Positions 1 to 8,378 of a stretch of 64,000 bases of DNA are shown in pieces. The number at the start of each line of letters is the position of its first letter. Within the stretch, counting starts at the first letter, position 1. The stretch covers positions 62,001-126,000 of the forward strand of contig JADKIZ010000015.1 in the NCBI GenBank assembly GCA_016722445.1, in the 5' to 3' direction. Origin of the DNA: Flavobacteriales bacterium (GTDB lineage Bacteria; Bacteroidota; Bacteroidia; Flavobacteriales_D; Sanyastnellaceae). A model generated the notes under the pieces. The model was given only the letters and a program-made list of their open reading frames with translations. It was not told the DNA's origin and did not search any database. The translations under genes and the position numbers were made by a program.

Positions 1-463
1 GCTCACATTGATCTATGCGTGTGGATTGCGTCGGAGTGAATTGCTCAAATTGAAAATGGGCGATATTGATAAGGATCGAGGAGTGATGATTATTCGACAG
101 GCAAAAGGGAAGAAAGACCGGATAGTTCCAATTTCAGAAAAGCTGTTGGACATGTTACGTGAATATTATAAGCAATACCGTCCTGTGAATTGGCTATTCG
201 AAGGGCAGATGAAGGGTGAGCCTTATGACGAACGCAGTCTGGCGAGTGCATTTAAGAAGGCATTAAAAGCATCCGGAGTAAGCAAACCAGCCTCATTACA
301 TTGGCTTAGGCATTCTTATGCAACACATTTGATGGAATCAGGAACAGATCTTCGATTTATACAAGAGTTGTTAGGGCATAAGAGTATCAAGACAACCGAG
401 ATCTATACCCATGTCAGCACACGGAGTATTCAACATATTAAGAGTCCCTTTGATGATATGTAA
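1..463 (+). CDS. Tyrosine recombinase (integrase), C-terminal part
   Basis: The gene is cut by the window edge; about 154 residues of the catalytic domain remain. Visible are the first catalytic Arg (CGLRRSEL), the HxxR box in LHWLRHSYATHL, the second His in LLGHKS and the nucleophile Tyr in TTEIYTHV. The tail reads IKSPFDDM, close to the 'SPLD' end of integron integrases. Between the KGKKDR strand and the HxxR box only about 70 residues occur. The extra helix that marks canonical IntI (the segment with WPWxF in IntI1) is not there, so it looks XerC/D-like. The gene runs in the same direction as the cassettes, as in the Treponema denticola integron and unlike class 1 integrons. Its place next to the attI-like junction suggests that it moves the cassettes. 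Confidence 0.85.
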   Translation, partial: LTLIYACGLRRSELLKLKMGDIDKDRGVMIIRQAKGKKDRIVPISEKLLDMLREYYKQYRPVNWLFEGQMKGEPYDERSLASAFKKALKASGVSKPASLHWLRHSYATHLMESGTDLRFIQELLGHKSIKTTEIYTHVSTRSIQHIKSPFDDM

Positions 464-562
464 AAATGGTATACCTTTGATTATGGATGAAAAACCTTCA
501 CAAATTCACCAATCTATGGTCGTATATGTGAAAGCGAGTAATCCATATAAATAAGTTATAGG
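464..562 (+). other. attI-like site / first cassette junction
   Basis: The 92 bp between the integrase stop and the first cassette end in GTTATAGG (555-562), the same R' core that ends the attC sites. No folded L''/L' arms are evident upstream, as expected for an attI rather than an attC. The first cassette starts at 556 and its bases TTATAGGGC match the R'' box GCCCTATAAC at 2419-2428. The site is defined by position and core only. Confidence 0.6.
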
Positions 563-586
563 GCATTTTAAGACGACACACCAACA

Positions 587-2427
587 ATGACAGAAACGAC
601 AAAATACATAGGTGGAGAATATAAAGTATTGCAACAATTTGGTGGTGCAATGGGACACGTATTTCTTGTCGAGAAACAAGGCATCGGATTCCCTTTTGTT
701 TTAAAAAGCTACCAGGACATTAAACCACATCTTGAAGAACTATTCTTTACCGAAGTGAAAAACTGGACTTCTTTTGGTGTGCATCAAAATATCGTCAAGA
801 CACTCTTTGCGGAAAAATTTGACGGAAAAATATTTGTTGCAGCGGAGTTTGTTGAAGGCAATGAAAACGGAGAAAACAGACTAACAAATTATATTGGAAA
901 AAATTTACCACTTCATTTAATTATTAAGTGGGCTGTGCAATTTTCGTATGGAATGAACCATTGTCTTGGAAAGGGAATGATAGCCCATTCGGACATCAAA
1001 CCCGACAATATTCTTATTGATAAGGAATTAAATCTAAAGATAACTGACTTTGGACTTTCAAAATCTTACTTGAATGATGAGAAAGTCGGTGGTGGAACTC
1101 CTATGTATTACTCACCAGAACAAATTTTCCGCCCAGACAGCATTGACCATAGAAGGACATTTATAGTTTTGGAATTGTATTGTATCAGCTTATCACAAAA
1201 GGTGCTTATCCTTATGTAATGTCAAGTCCTGACATAAGACAAGTTCATTTAAGCGAACCCGTTAAGAAAATAAATCATCCACTTTTTGAAATTTGTAAAA
1301 AGTGTCTTGAAAAAGACCTTTCTAAACGATACCAGCAATTTCAGGAACTATTCAAGGACTTGGATAAAGTTTCGAAAAGCGAAGGAATAGAAATACCAAA
1401 GCAAATTATTACACGAGACGATAAGTTAGAAGAATTATACATTCTCTCTCGTTCTTTGTCAGCAATTGGGGAAAACAAAGAAGCACTTAGAGCAATTGAC
1501 CAATATTTAAGTCATCAACCTGACCACTATTCTGCTTGGTCTCAAAAAGGACGATTAGAGTTTGAGTTAGGTAATCTTCAAAATGCTTTAGTAGCAACTA
1601 AGAAAGCTGTTTACTTGTATCAGTATAGTTCGACAGCATTAAACAATTTAGGTGCAATTTACTTGGAACTTGACAATAATGCAGATGCTAAAACTTGTTT
1701 GCTTCGAGCAGTTGAAATCGACCCTGAAAACAGCGGAGCATTAATGAACCTTGCTAACGCATTAGTAGAAACAGGAGATATTAGCGAAGCATCACAATGC
1801 CTTTTAAAATGTTTTCAGTTAACTCCACAGAAGAAAAGTTTACATACAAATTCAAAAAACTTACTTCCTGCTTTTGTGCAAAATCAGCTATTTGAATTTT
1901 CTGCTGACATTTACAAACTGCTACTTACCTATTCGTCATTATCCATTAATGAGCATTTCAATTATGCAATGTGCAACTATCAAATTCACAGGTTTAATGA
2001 AGCTGTAAAAAGTTTTGAAATTGTTTTAAGTGCCAATCCGAAAGATGCAACAGCTTTAGTAAATATTTCTAAATCATATTATTTCATAGGCAACGTTGAC
2101 AAAGCAATATTCTATTCAGACAAATTGATTTCGGAAGAAATTAATCCTGCTCAAGGAATGTCAATGAAAGCACAATATCTTCATCAATCAGGAAGGTTTA
2201 ATGAAGCAGAGAAATATCTACTGGACATTCTAACGAAATTTCCAATGACAGATTTTTTGTGGCTAACTCTTGGCGACATTTATTCAAAAGAAAAACTTTT
2301 CAATAAAGCTTTAAACTGCTACCAAAAAACAAGACAAATTAAAAAACAAAAAGGAGCATCGGACAACGACAAAGATTTAATATTTATAGAACAGAAAATC
2401 AATGACACAAAGAAAAACGCCCTATAA
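587..2427 (+). CDS. Hanks-type Ser/Thr protein kinase with TPR domain (cassette 1)
   Basis: The kinase domain (about residues 10-260) has the ATP-binding Lys (FVLK, residue 40), a helix-C Glu (FFTEVKN), the catalytic loop HSDIKPDN (Asp136), DFG (Asp154) and GTPMYYSPEQ, the activation-segment end. All residues needed for activity are present. After a linker come about seven tetratricopeptide repeats to the C-terminus, likely for protein binding. A small deletion near 1162 shifts the frame inside what should read RRTDIYSFGIVLYQLI; the downstream frame continues to 2427. No membrane segment is seen, so it is probably cytoplasmic. The stop overlaps the R'' box of attC1, typical of a compact cassette. 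Its target is unknown; a signalling, defence or stress role is possible. Confidence 0.85.
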
Positions 2428-2554
2428 CACGGGTTTGGCAAAAGTGGCGGTTCAGCGCTCCGCAGACACATTTGTGGTTAATCAAAGTTTGGTTCTCCGC
2501 ATCAACATTTGTGGTGAAAATCGCCACCTTCGCCAAGCCCGAAACCGTTATAGG
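2421..2554 (+). other. attC site 1
   Basis: R'' CCTATAAC (2421-2428) and R' GTTATAGG (2547-2554) enclose complementary arms (GGGTTTGGCAAAAGTGGCG with CGCCACCTTCGCCAAGCCC). The loop holds two near-identical units of about 21 bp (CTCCGCA...ACATTTGTGGT) at 2458-2478 and 2495-2515. Confidence 0.85.
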
Positions 2555-2596
2555 TGATGCATCTACCCCGCTCACAGTAAACCAAACACGAACAAA

Positions 2597-2628
2597 TTTG
2601 GATCTTGTTATCTAATTCGATAACTTTG
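2597..2628 (+). promoter_or_regulatory. Bacteroidota-type promoter of the toxin-antitoxin cassette
   Basis: TTTG at 2597-2600, a 20-bp spacer and TAACTTTG at 2621-2628 match the phylum's -33/-7 consensus exactly. The toxin's GTG follows only 4 nt after the -7 box, so the transcript is probably leaderless or nearly so. Confidence 0.7.
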
Positions 2629-2632
2629 CCTC

Positions 2633-2983
2633 GTGGAAGAAAATTTCATTCGAAACATTATTTACTATCGTGATCACTATCTTAAATTCTTCGGGAAACA
2701 ACGACCGGAGGTTAAGAAGAAGTTGAACTGGACACTTTACCTCATTGCTACTGTGGAAAGGGTTCCTGAGAAGTATTTCAAACATATAACAGGATCCGAT
2801 GGTATCTACGAAGTTCGAGTAGAAGTTGGATCCGACATATTCAGAGTATTCTGTTTTTTCGATAAAGGAAATCTGGTCGTTCTAGCGAACGGTTTCCAAA
2901 AGAAAACTCAGAAGACTCCAAAGAATGAAATTGAACAAGCGGAAAAACTCAAAGCACAATACTTCAATGAAAAAGGTAACTAA
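2633..2983 (+). CDS. HigB/RelE-type toxin (Gp49-like) (cassette 2)
   Basis: This 116-residue protein has the plan of the phage-derived Gp49/HigB toxin family, ribosome-dependent mRNA interferases: a basic helical N-terminus (KFFGKQRPEVKKKL) and a strand pattern ending in FRVFCFFDKGNLVVLANGFQKKTQKTPKNEIEQAEKL. The segment 'NGFxKKTxKTPxxEIxxAExL' is a family hallmark. The GTG at 2633 is chosen because it directly follows the consensus promoter and the frame is closed upstream. It overlaps the antitoxin gene by 17 bp. The toxin-first order is typical of HigBA. Toxin-antitoxin cassettes are known to stabilise long integron arrays against cassette loss. Confidence 0.85.
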   Translation: MEENFIRNIIYYRDHYLKFFGKQRPEVKKKLNWTLYLIATVERVPEKYFKHITGSDGIYEVRVEVGSDIFRVFCFFDKGNLVVLANGFQKKTQKTPKNEIEQAEKLKAQYFNEKGN

Positions 2984-3272
2984 GAATATTACTTCGTTCG
3001 CTGACCATTTGGATCAACAATATGGCAAAAAGGGCACTCCTAAGCGCGATAAGTTTGAAGAAGGCTTTGAAGCATTCAAACTTGGTGTCATGATCCAAGA
3101 ACTTAGAAAAGAAAAAGGTCTTACACAAGAGCAACTCGCAGAGAAATGCGGAACTACGAAGACTTATATATCGCGAATCGAGAACAACGCAAGTGCTATC
3201 AGACTTTCTACACTGATGAGAATAATTCGTGAGGGGTTAGGCGGAAATCTACGCTTATCAGTTGACATGTAA
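2967..3272 (+). CDS. HigA-type antitoxin with Xre helix-turn-helix (cassette 2)
   Basis: About 101 residues if the start is the ATG at 2967, which gives MKKVTKNITSFADHLDQQYG and overlaps the toxin stop. An in-frame upstream start would only add toxin-overlapping sequence. The Xre/Cro-like helix-turn-helix is clear: LRKEKGLTQEQLAEKCGTTKTYISRIEN, followed by a short C-terminal segment. It would bind and neutralise the HigB-like toxin and repress the shared promoter. A short linker of 21 bp separates its stop from attC2. Confidence 0.88.
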   Translation: MKKVTKNITSFADHLDQQYGKKGTPKRDKFEEGFEAFKLGVMIQELRKEKGLTQEQLAEKCGTTKTYISRIENNASAIRLSTLMRIIREGLGGNLRLSVDM

Positions 3273-3293
3273 ATAAAGGCTAGCATTACACCA

Positions 3294-3426
3294 CCTATAA
3301 CAGCACCTACCAGCAATTGGCGGTTTCGTGCTTTTTTGAACATCTCTGCTTCTATGTAATTCTGTGATATATTTGAAGGGTAGTGCCAGGAGTCGCCAAC
3401 TGCTGGTAGCTGCAAACCGTTATGGG
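3294..3426 (+). other. attC site 2
   Basis: R'' CCTATAAC (3294-3301) and R' GTTATGGG (3419-3426). The arms AGCACCTACCAGCAATTGGCG and CGCCAACTGCTGGTAGCTGC pair except for a 2-nt bulge and one mismatch. Such extrahelical bases set strand polarity in attC recombination. The loop is of the second type seen here (ATATTTGAAG...GTGCCAG). Confidence 0.85.
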
Positions 3427-3459
3427 CTATAACCCGACCACACCAAACAAAGAACGAAA

Positions 3460-4221
3460 ATGAAAAATATCATCATTCCTTTAATCACATTGTTTTTGAC
3501 TTCATGTACTGTCACAAACTACTATCAAGTTTATAAGGCGTATCCAGAAAAGGGTACAATAACTAATGACAGAATTGTATTCGAAGACAAAAATTGCATC
3601 GTTTGTTACAACCTTTGGTCAAATGGTGGTGATGTAGGATTTAGCATCTTCAACAAAACGCAAGAGGATTTGCAGGTTCATCTTGACAATTCATTCTTTG
3701 TTCTTAACGGAGTAGCTTATAAGTACTTTCAGAACAGAACTTTCACCAAATCGTCAAGCCTAGGTGTAGCTTCAACTACCACAAGGTATCCATATTTCTG
3801 GAATCAGCCAAGAGCGCAAACGGTAGGCGCAAATTCTACCAGTAGCACAGCGTATGGTGAACAACCTACAATGACAATACCACCGAGTACACTAATTAAT
3901 ATTTCAGAATATGCAGTAACCAATTCTCGATTTACAGACTGCGATCTACCCAAATACCCTAAAGCAGGATCACCAAACGTTCTTAAATATGATGTTACCA
4001 ATTCTCCATTTGTTTTCAGCAATCTGATTACATATTCAACGGCTAGAGATACTATAAGGCTAGAAAACAAATTTTTCATTAGTGAAATCGGAAATTTCCC
4101 TTCTACTGAAATGTTTACTGAAGTTGATACAACGATGTGCGGAAAAAAACTTGACGCACCCAAGGATGTGTTCAAGAAAACTTCTCCAAATGAATTTTAC
4201 ATTTTATACACTAAACAATAG
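3460..4221 (+). CDS. Putative lipoprotein of unknown function (cassette 3)
   Basis: 253 residues. The N-terminus MKNIIIPLITLFLTSC is a lipoprotein signal peptide with a lipobox ending in Cys16, so the mature protein is probably anchored in a membrane facing the periplasm or the outside. The rest is beta-rich and polar, with a Ser/Thr-rich middle (residues about 105-145) and a late pair of Cys. I do not recognise a family. The frame is intact. It is the only gene of a 934-bp cassette (3420-4353); the gene starts 40 bp after the junction and stops just before attC3. Confidence 0.75.
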   Translation: MKNIIIPLITLFLTSCTVTNYYQVYKAYPEKGTITNDRIVFEDKNCIVCYNLWSNGGDVGFSIFNKTQEDLQVHLDNSFFVLNGVAYKYFQNRTFTKSSSLGVASTTTRYPYFWNQPRAQTVGANSTSSTAYGEQPTMTIPPSTLINISEYAVTNSRFTDCDLPKYPKAGSPNVLKYDVTNSPFVFSNLITYSTARDTIRLENKFFISEIGNFPSTEMFTEVDTTMCGKKLDAPKDVFKKTSPNEFYILYTKQ

Positions 4222-4227
4222 TTACAG

Positions 4228-4360
4228 CCCATAACCGCACCTACAAGAAATTGGCGGTTCAGTTCTCCGCAGATACATTTGTTGTTTATCAAATTTCTTC
4301 TCCAGTATAAGCATTTGTGGTAAAAACCGCCAACTTCTTGTAGCTGCCAACCGTTACCGG
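4228..4360 (+). other. attC site 3
   Basis: R'' CCCATAAC (4228-4235), complementary to the opening GTTATGGG of its cassette, and R' GTTACCGG (4353-4360), which opens the giant cassette. Arms CTACAAGAAATTGGCGG and CCGCCAACTTCTTGTAG pair well. The loop resembles attC1 (TCTCCGCAGATACATTTGTTG). Confidence 0.85.
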
Positions 4361-4636
4361 AAACCCTATGACGACATTGCTAACACTAACCAGACAGACA
4401 TGAAACAAACAATTTTTGACACCATAACAGACAGACTGACCTCCAAACCGACGAGCCAACGCTTCTTTTTAATTTTTTGCCAACACACAAATTTTTTAAC
4501 TCAATTTTTTGCCAACGCACAAAACACACTTTCATTTTTTTGCCACCCAAAAAAGACCCAACGCAAAAAAAATGAAAGAGTGTTTTCGCCAACGCTTAAA
4601 TTCGTTCAGCGATAAACTGTATCTTCAACACATATC
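4361..4636 (+). repeat. AT-rich leader of the giant cassette with [GC]CCAACGC-type repeats
   Basis: No gene is seen here. The octamer GCCAACGC or a one-base variant occurs at 4455, 4479 (GCCAACAC), 4511, 4557 (CCCAACGC) and 4588, separated by T- and A-runs. The same motif recurs four times at the other end of the cassette (12180-12331). A GCTAACAC...GACAGACA stretch near 4378-4400 also has a counterpart near 12338-12352. Confidence 0.6.
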
Positions 4637-5399
4637 ATGACAACAGAGATTCCATATCAAAACTTCAAAGTAACAGAGTTAAAAAATGCACTTTCTAATT
4701 CGAAGGTTAACCTTGTGCATTCAAAAGGGAAGTTCAACATGGCTAAATCCTGTAATTTCTACAATCAAAAAGACAAAAAGCCCATTTCAGTTTTGGGCAG
4801 TCAAAAAGGAAACGACTTCACTGACCGAAGATTTAGAACAATCACTCAATCATTTCAATTGGGAAAATGAGGAAAACAAGCAATATTTCATAAAGGATAT
4901 TTGCCAACTTGTTGAGTTGTTTGTAAGACTTACAAATGACACAACGCCATTTATAAGTTTACGGACAATTGATGAACAGTATTTCAAAGCCAATAAAAAA
5001 GATGTTTCTAAAAATTTCCATGTTGATACATCCGTATTGACATTGATTTGTTCTTATTGCGGAAAGGGAACGATGTGGTTAGAAAACGAAAATATATTGA
5101 GAGATGAATTTGACAGGGAAAAGATGCCAACTAACCCGACAATTATTGAGAACCAAAATGGAGAAACAGTAAAGGAGATGAAAGTTTATGAAATCGCCTT
5201 AATAAAAGGTGAGATTAGAGCTAACGAAGAACCAAAGAATATTGACTTCATCTTAAACTTTATCACAAAGGAAGAAATAGAAATATTTAATGTTGGCAAT
5301 GGACTTATTCATACGGGTCCTGGGTATAGTGAGGATGATGAAAAGAGATTACTGATAACAATTTCAACAATGAAAATTCCAGACTTTTTAAAAAAGTAA
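4637..5399 (+). CDS. DUF1826-like protein, possible Fe(II)/2OG oxygenase fold (frameshifted)
   Basis: First gene of the giant cassette. The 5' part (from ATG 4637) and the part ending at 5399 are in different frames, joined by an indel around 4760-4830; together about 250 residues. The second half follows the DUF1826 pattern: FVRLTNDTTPFISLR, FHVDTSVLTLICSYCGKGTMWL, VYEIALIKGE, GLIHTGPGYSEDDEKRLLITIS. An HxD pair, a later His and an Arg before a beta strand resemble the metal triad and cosubstrate Arg of Fe(II)/2-oxoglutarate enzymes. That reading is inference; the family match is moderate. As lead gene of a pathway-like operon it could oxidise an intermediate. Confidence 0.5.
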
Positions 5400-5423
5400 A
5401 ATGGAAACCGAAATAAATATTAA

Positions 5424-6526
5424 ATGCAGATTACGAGAACAGACATATATTCTATTGCAAACGGGTTTCTCAAATTCTATAAGGCTTTGGGCTATGTAGA
5501 AATCCAACCCGACAACATAATTCAAGAAAGAGACACAACTCTTACATACACTAATTCAACCATCGTTCCACTGAAAGCAGAACTGCTTAAAGGAATAAAA
5601 GGAAAAGGATTTGTTTTACTTCAACCATGTTTAAGATTAAAAAATCTTAAACGCAACAATTTTGATTCTGCTTTCACTTCATATTTTAGAATGGTTGGGA
5701 TTTTATCATCTCCTCAATTAAGAATTTCTGACCAAGCAGAAAACATTAAAGATTATTTCAGCAAAACCTTTCAATAAAGCCAAATGAAATAACTATCCAT
5801 TACAACGATGAAACAATTGAATTAGCCAAACACTTTTCAAAGGATTTTAAATTTGAATCCAATTCTTTCACCGCTAAATTTTACAACTGGAAGTATGGAA
5901 TAGAAAATGTTGCAGGCTTAGGAATTACTTTCTTCATAGAGAAAAACAAAACTTCAAGAGAACTTGGAAATTTCATTGAAATTAAAAAAGACTCCAAAAT
6001 TATTGGTTATGAATTTGGTTTTGGTATTGAAACTTGTTACGGTATCCTAAACGGAATACCAGATAATTTCCTTACTCTATTTAACTCTAATGAAAATAAA
6101 AAGATAAACGACTTGTTTATTGCCTTATGTGTAATCACAGAGGCGGCAGAAGCAAAAGAAAAAATAAGTGTATTTGCAGAAGCAAGCCTTAGAAAATTAC
6201 GAGTTGAACTTTCTTACGAATTTTTCAAAACCAAATTTGAAATAAGGCAAATGGAAAAAATTGAGGTATCAGTATTTGATATTTCTAAAGCAACAGTGAA
6301 CAAAGCATTACAAGAAATAGAAAACAGAGTAACCAATTTGGTTGCAAGAGAGAATGAGTTGATTGACTATGTAAGTTACTTGACTGAACAGATTAAAAAG
6401 ACAAAGTCAAGAAAATGGGCAGAGGGAAAACTCAATGAATATATTCGGAAGAATAACCTAAACAGAATCTTGCAGAGTTCATCAAATGAAAAACTAAAAA
6501 AATTAAACATACAATTTGAAATATGA
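5424..6526 (+). CDS. AlaRS-like class II aminoacyl-tRNA synthetase paralog (frameshifted)
   Basis: About 365 residues with one frameshift near 5770. The N-terminal part resembles the alanyl-tRNA synthetase core: FLKFYKALGYVEIQPDNIIQERDTTLTYTNS, then FVLLQPCLRLKNL and SYFRMVGILS, the equivalents of AlaRS motifs 1 and 2. The middle has ENVAGLGITFF and YEFGFGIETCYGIL, the place of class II motif 3 (GxGxE-R), with Thr-Cys in place of the usual Arg-Leu. The C-terminal third is helical, perhaps a coiled coil, instead of the AlaRS editing and C-Ala domains (AlaRS is about 870 residues). It therefore probably does not serve translation; it may activate an amino acid for a ligase or carrier. The stop overlaps the next start (6523). 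Confidence 0.6.
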
Positions 6527-7325
6527 CTAGTAAGGAAATTGAAATAATGAGTTATACAGATTTTGTGGGATTTGTCAATCAATGGAATGTTCCACCTGGT
6601 GCATACGATACAATCAATCGATGGAGAGTATTCTCAAATTTGACTGATGCTTCCCACATACTTGAAATTGCTTGCACCACTGGATTTTCTTCCCGTGAAT
6701 TAGCATTGCAATCCAATTGCACAGGAGATGCAATTGATTTGTCAAATGCTTCTATTGTAAGTGCAATAGAAAACAAAAGAAAGTATGCTCCCGAAATTCA
6801 AATAAATTATTTGAACGAAAACGCTTTTAGTTTTACACCTAAAAAACTTTACACTCATATCGTATTAGGAGCAAGTCTTAAATTTTTTGACAAGCCAAGC
6901 GAGCTACTTGAACGAATTTCAAAACTATTTGAAAAGGATGGATACATCTTGTCAAGCCCTTTACACAGTAAAACCGATACCCAATAAACTTATTGAAAAG
7001 CAAGAGAAGTATTTGGCATTACAATTACAACAGAGAATTATAAGGACATAATGAAATTATATTCTGACTTTGTAATTCACTATCAGCAAAAACATTCTAT
7101 TGAAATGGAAACCAAAGAAGAATTAAAAAAGTATTGCACAGATACAATTTCGACTTTAAAAGAAACCGACAAGAATTTATCAGATGAAGTTTTTAGCAAC
7201 TTGCTACAATAGACTTTGAAGATTAAGAGATGCCAAACGAATTGCGACCTTATCAGGCTTACGCAACACTTGTCCATAGTTTCAAAAAAAATCTATATCC
7301 AAAAAGATTAACCGAATTATTTTAA
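6523..7325 (+). CDS. SAM-dependent methyltransferase (class I, frameshifted)
   Basis: Rossmann-type methyltransferase. The SAM-binding motif I is HILEIACTTGFSSRELA (residues about 45-60), followed by an acidic motif II (GDAIDLS) and a motif near LYTHIVLGASLKFFDKPSELLERISKLFEKDGYIL. After about residue 145 the frame is lost and is recovered in segments (7051-7212, then MPNELRPYQAYATLVHSF... up to 7325), so the intact protein would be about 265 residues. The ATG overlaps the stop of the AlaRS-like gene by 4 bp, a sign of translational coupling. The substrate is unknown; context suggests a nucleotide- or amino acid-derived small molecule. Confidence 0.65.
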
Positions 7326-7327
7326 AG

Positions 7328-7819
7328 ATGATTTTAACAGGCACCGAAATTGAAAAAGAGGTAAACAACGGAAACATACTTTTGAAACCCTTTTCCCAAA
7401 CACAACTTAACCCAAACAGCTACAATTATCGTTTGGGAAACAAACTAAAAAAGTTTGTAAAATTTGAGAATGGGACAAGTGTTTTTGAAACAGTAACGAT
7501 TGATGAATCAGGCTTTCTACTTGAACCAAATCAAATGTATTTGGCAAACACCAAAGAAATAATTGGTAGTTCTAAATATGCAATGTCATTGATTGGAAAA
7601 AGTTCATTAGGAAGGTTAGGTTTATTTCTTCAAGTATCAGCCAACCTTGGACACACTACTTCAAAACATAAATGGACTTTGGAACTGGTTGCCTGTATGC
7701 CAATTAAAATTTATCCTGAAATGCAAATTGGACAAGTTTCCTTTTGGACTAATGAAGGGGAGATAGAACCATACAGCGGAAAATATTCAAACATTTCAGA
7801 GCCACAAGAATCAATTTAG
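7328..7819 (+). CDS. dCTP deaminase-family protein 1 (Glu kept, substrate loop degenerate)
   Basis: 163 residues, intact. The Dcd fold is recognisable from QLNPNSYNYRLGNKL, SLIGKSSLGRLGLFLQVSAN, WTLELVACMPIKIYPEMQIGQVSFW and a C-terminal YSGKYSN-EPQ segment like the family's YGKYQxQ lid. The Glu that acts as general base in dCTP deaminase (TLEL, Glu119) is present. The usual VTAxxIDPGxxG loop is replaced by VSANLGHTTSKHKW. It may deaminate a cytosine nucleotide or only bind one. It starts 3 bp after the methyltransferase and ends 4 bp before its paralog. Confidence 0.75.
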   Translation: MILTGTEIEKEVNNGNILLKPFSQTQLNPNSYNYRLGNKLKKFVKFENGTSVFETVTIDESGFLLEPNQMYLANTKEIIGSSKYAMSLIGKSSLGRLGLFLQVSANLGHTTSKHKWTLELVACMPIKIYPEMQIGQVSFWTNEGEIEPYSGKYSNISEPQESI

Positions 7820-7823
7820 AATT

Positions 7824-8297
7824 ATGATACTAACAGGAAATAAAATAAAGGAAGAAGTCAAGGAGAAAAGAATAAACATTTCTCCTTTCGATGAAAAAAG
7901 AGTTACAACCAATTCTTATGATTTATGTCTTGCACCAAAAATATTGCGATACACATCCCCTATTCTTGACCCAAAGATCAAACAACCATTTGAAGAAATT
8001 GAAATCCCCAAAAAGGGTTTACAAATGAATGCAGGTGAATTTAGACTTGCAGCCAGTATAGAGATTGTAGGCAGCAATCATTTTGTTCCTATCATTCATG
8101 CCAAATCAAGTTTGGCAAGAATGGGCTTATTTGTTCATTGCACGGCAGACTTAGTTGACATTGGTTCGTTGGGCAATTTGACCTTGCAACTCTTTGCAAC
8201 ATTACCAATCATTCTCTATCCTGAAATGTTAATAGACAAGTTTCATTTTGGGTACCATTGGGAGATACAACCTTTACAAAGGAAAGTATCAGAATAG
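7824..8297 (+). CDS. dCTP deaminase-family protein 2 (Glu replaced by Gln)
   Basis: 157 residues, intact, paralog of the gene upstream; both begin MILTG. The family core is IIHAKSSLARMGLFVHCTADLVDIGSLGNLTLQLFATLPIILYPEM. Here the loop (VHCTADLVDIG) is close to canonical Dcd, but the catalytic Glu in TLEL is Gln122 (TLQL), which should abolish deamination in the known mechanism. Dcd enzymes are trimers with active sites between subunits, so the two proteins could form a hetero-oligomer. Alternatively this copy is a nucleotide sensor. The C-terminal lid (YGKYQ) is not recognisable. Confidence 0.75.
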   Translation: MILTGNKIKEEVKEKRINISPFDEKRVTTNSYDLCLAPKILRYTSPILDPKIKQPFEEIEIPKKGLQMNAGEFRLAASIEIVGSNHFVPIIHAKSSLARMGLFVHCTADLVDIGSLGNLTLQLFATLPIILYPEMLIDKFHFGYHWEIQPLQRKVSE

Positions 8298-8352
8298 TCC
8301 GGGGCCCCAACCCTCAAAATCATGGATGGAGTACCCAGAACAAAATAAAAAC

Positions 8353-8360
8353 TAACTTTG
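8353..8360 (+). promoter_or_regulatory. Possible internal -7 box before the LeuRS paralog
   Basis: TAACTTTG matches the -7 consensus TAnnTTTG 18 bp upstream of the ATG at 8379. No good TTTG was found at the -33 position, so it may be weak. A GGGGCCCC palindrome lies at 8301-8308 in the same 81-bp gap, the largest within the first six genes of the operon. Confidence 0.35.
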
Positions 8361-8378
8361 CACAATAAATTTCATGCC

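Noticed and set aside
3164..3415. Minus-strand frame over the antitoxin end and attC2
   Set aside because: Shadow of the antitoxin gene and attC arms; a similar frame occurs over attC5 (14826-15044), showing that it reflects attC sequence rather than a gene.
4386..4615. Open frames on both strands in the giant cassette's leader
   Set aside because: They consist of translated T/A runs and [GC]CCAACGC repeats, low complexity, no ribosome binding site.
8301..8310. GGGGCCCC palindrome before the LeuRS gene as an operator
   Set aside because: A single short palindrome with no second copy and no regulator in the cassette; noted only as context.
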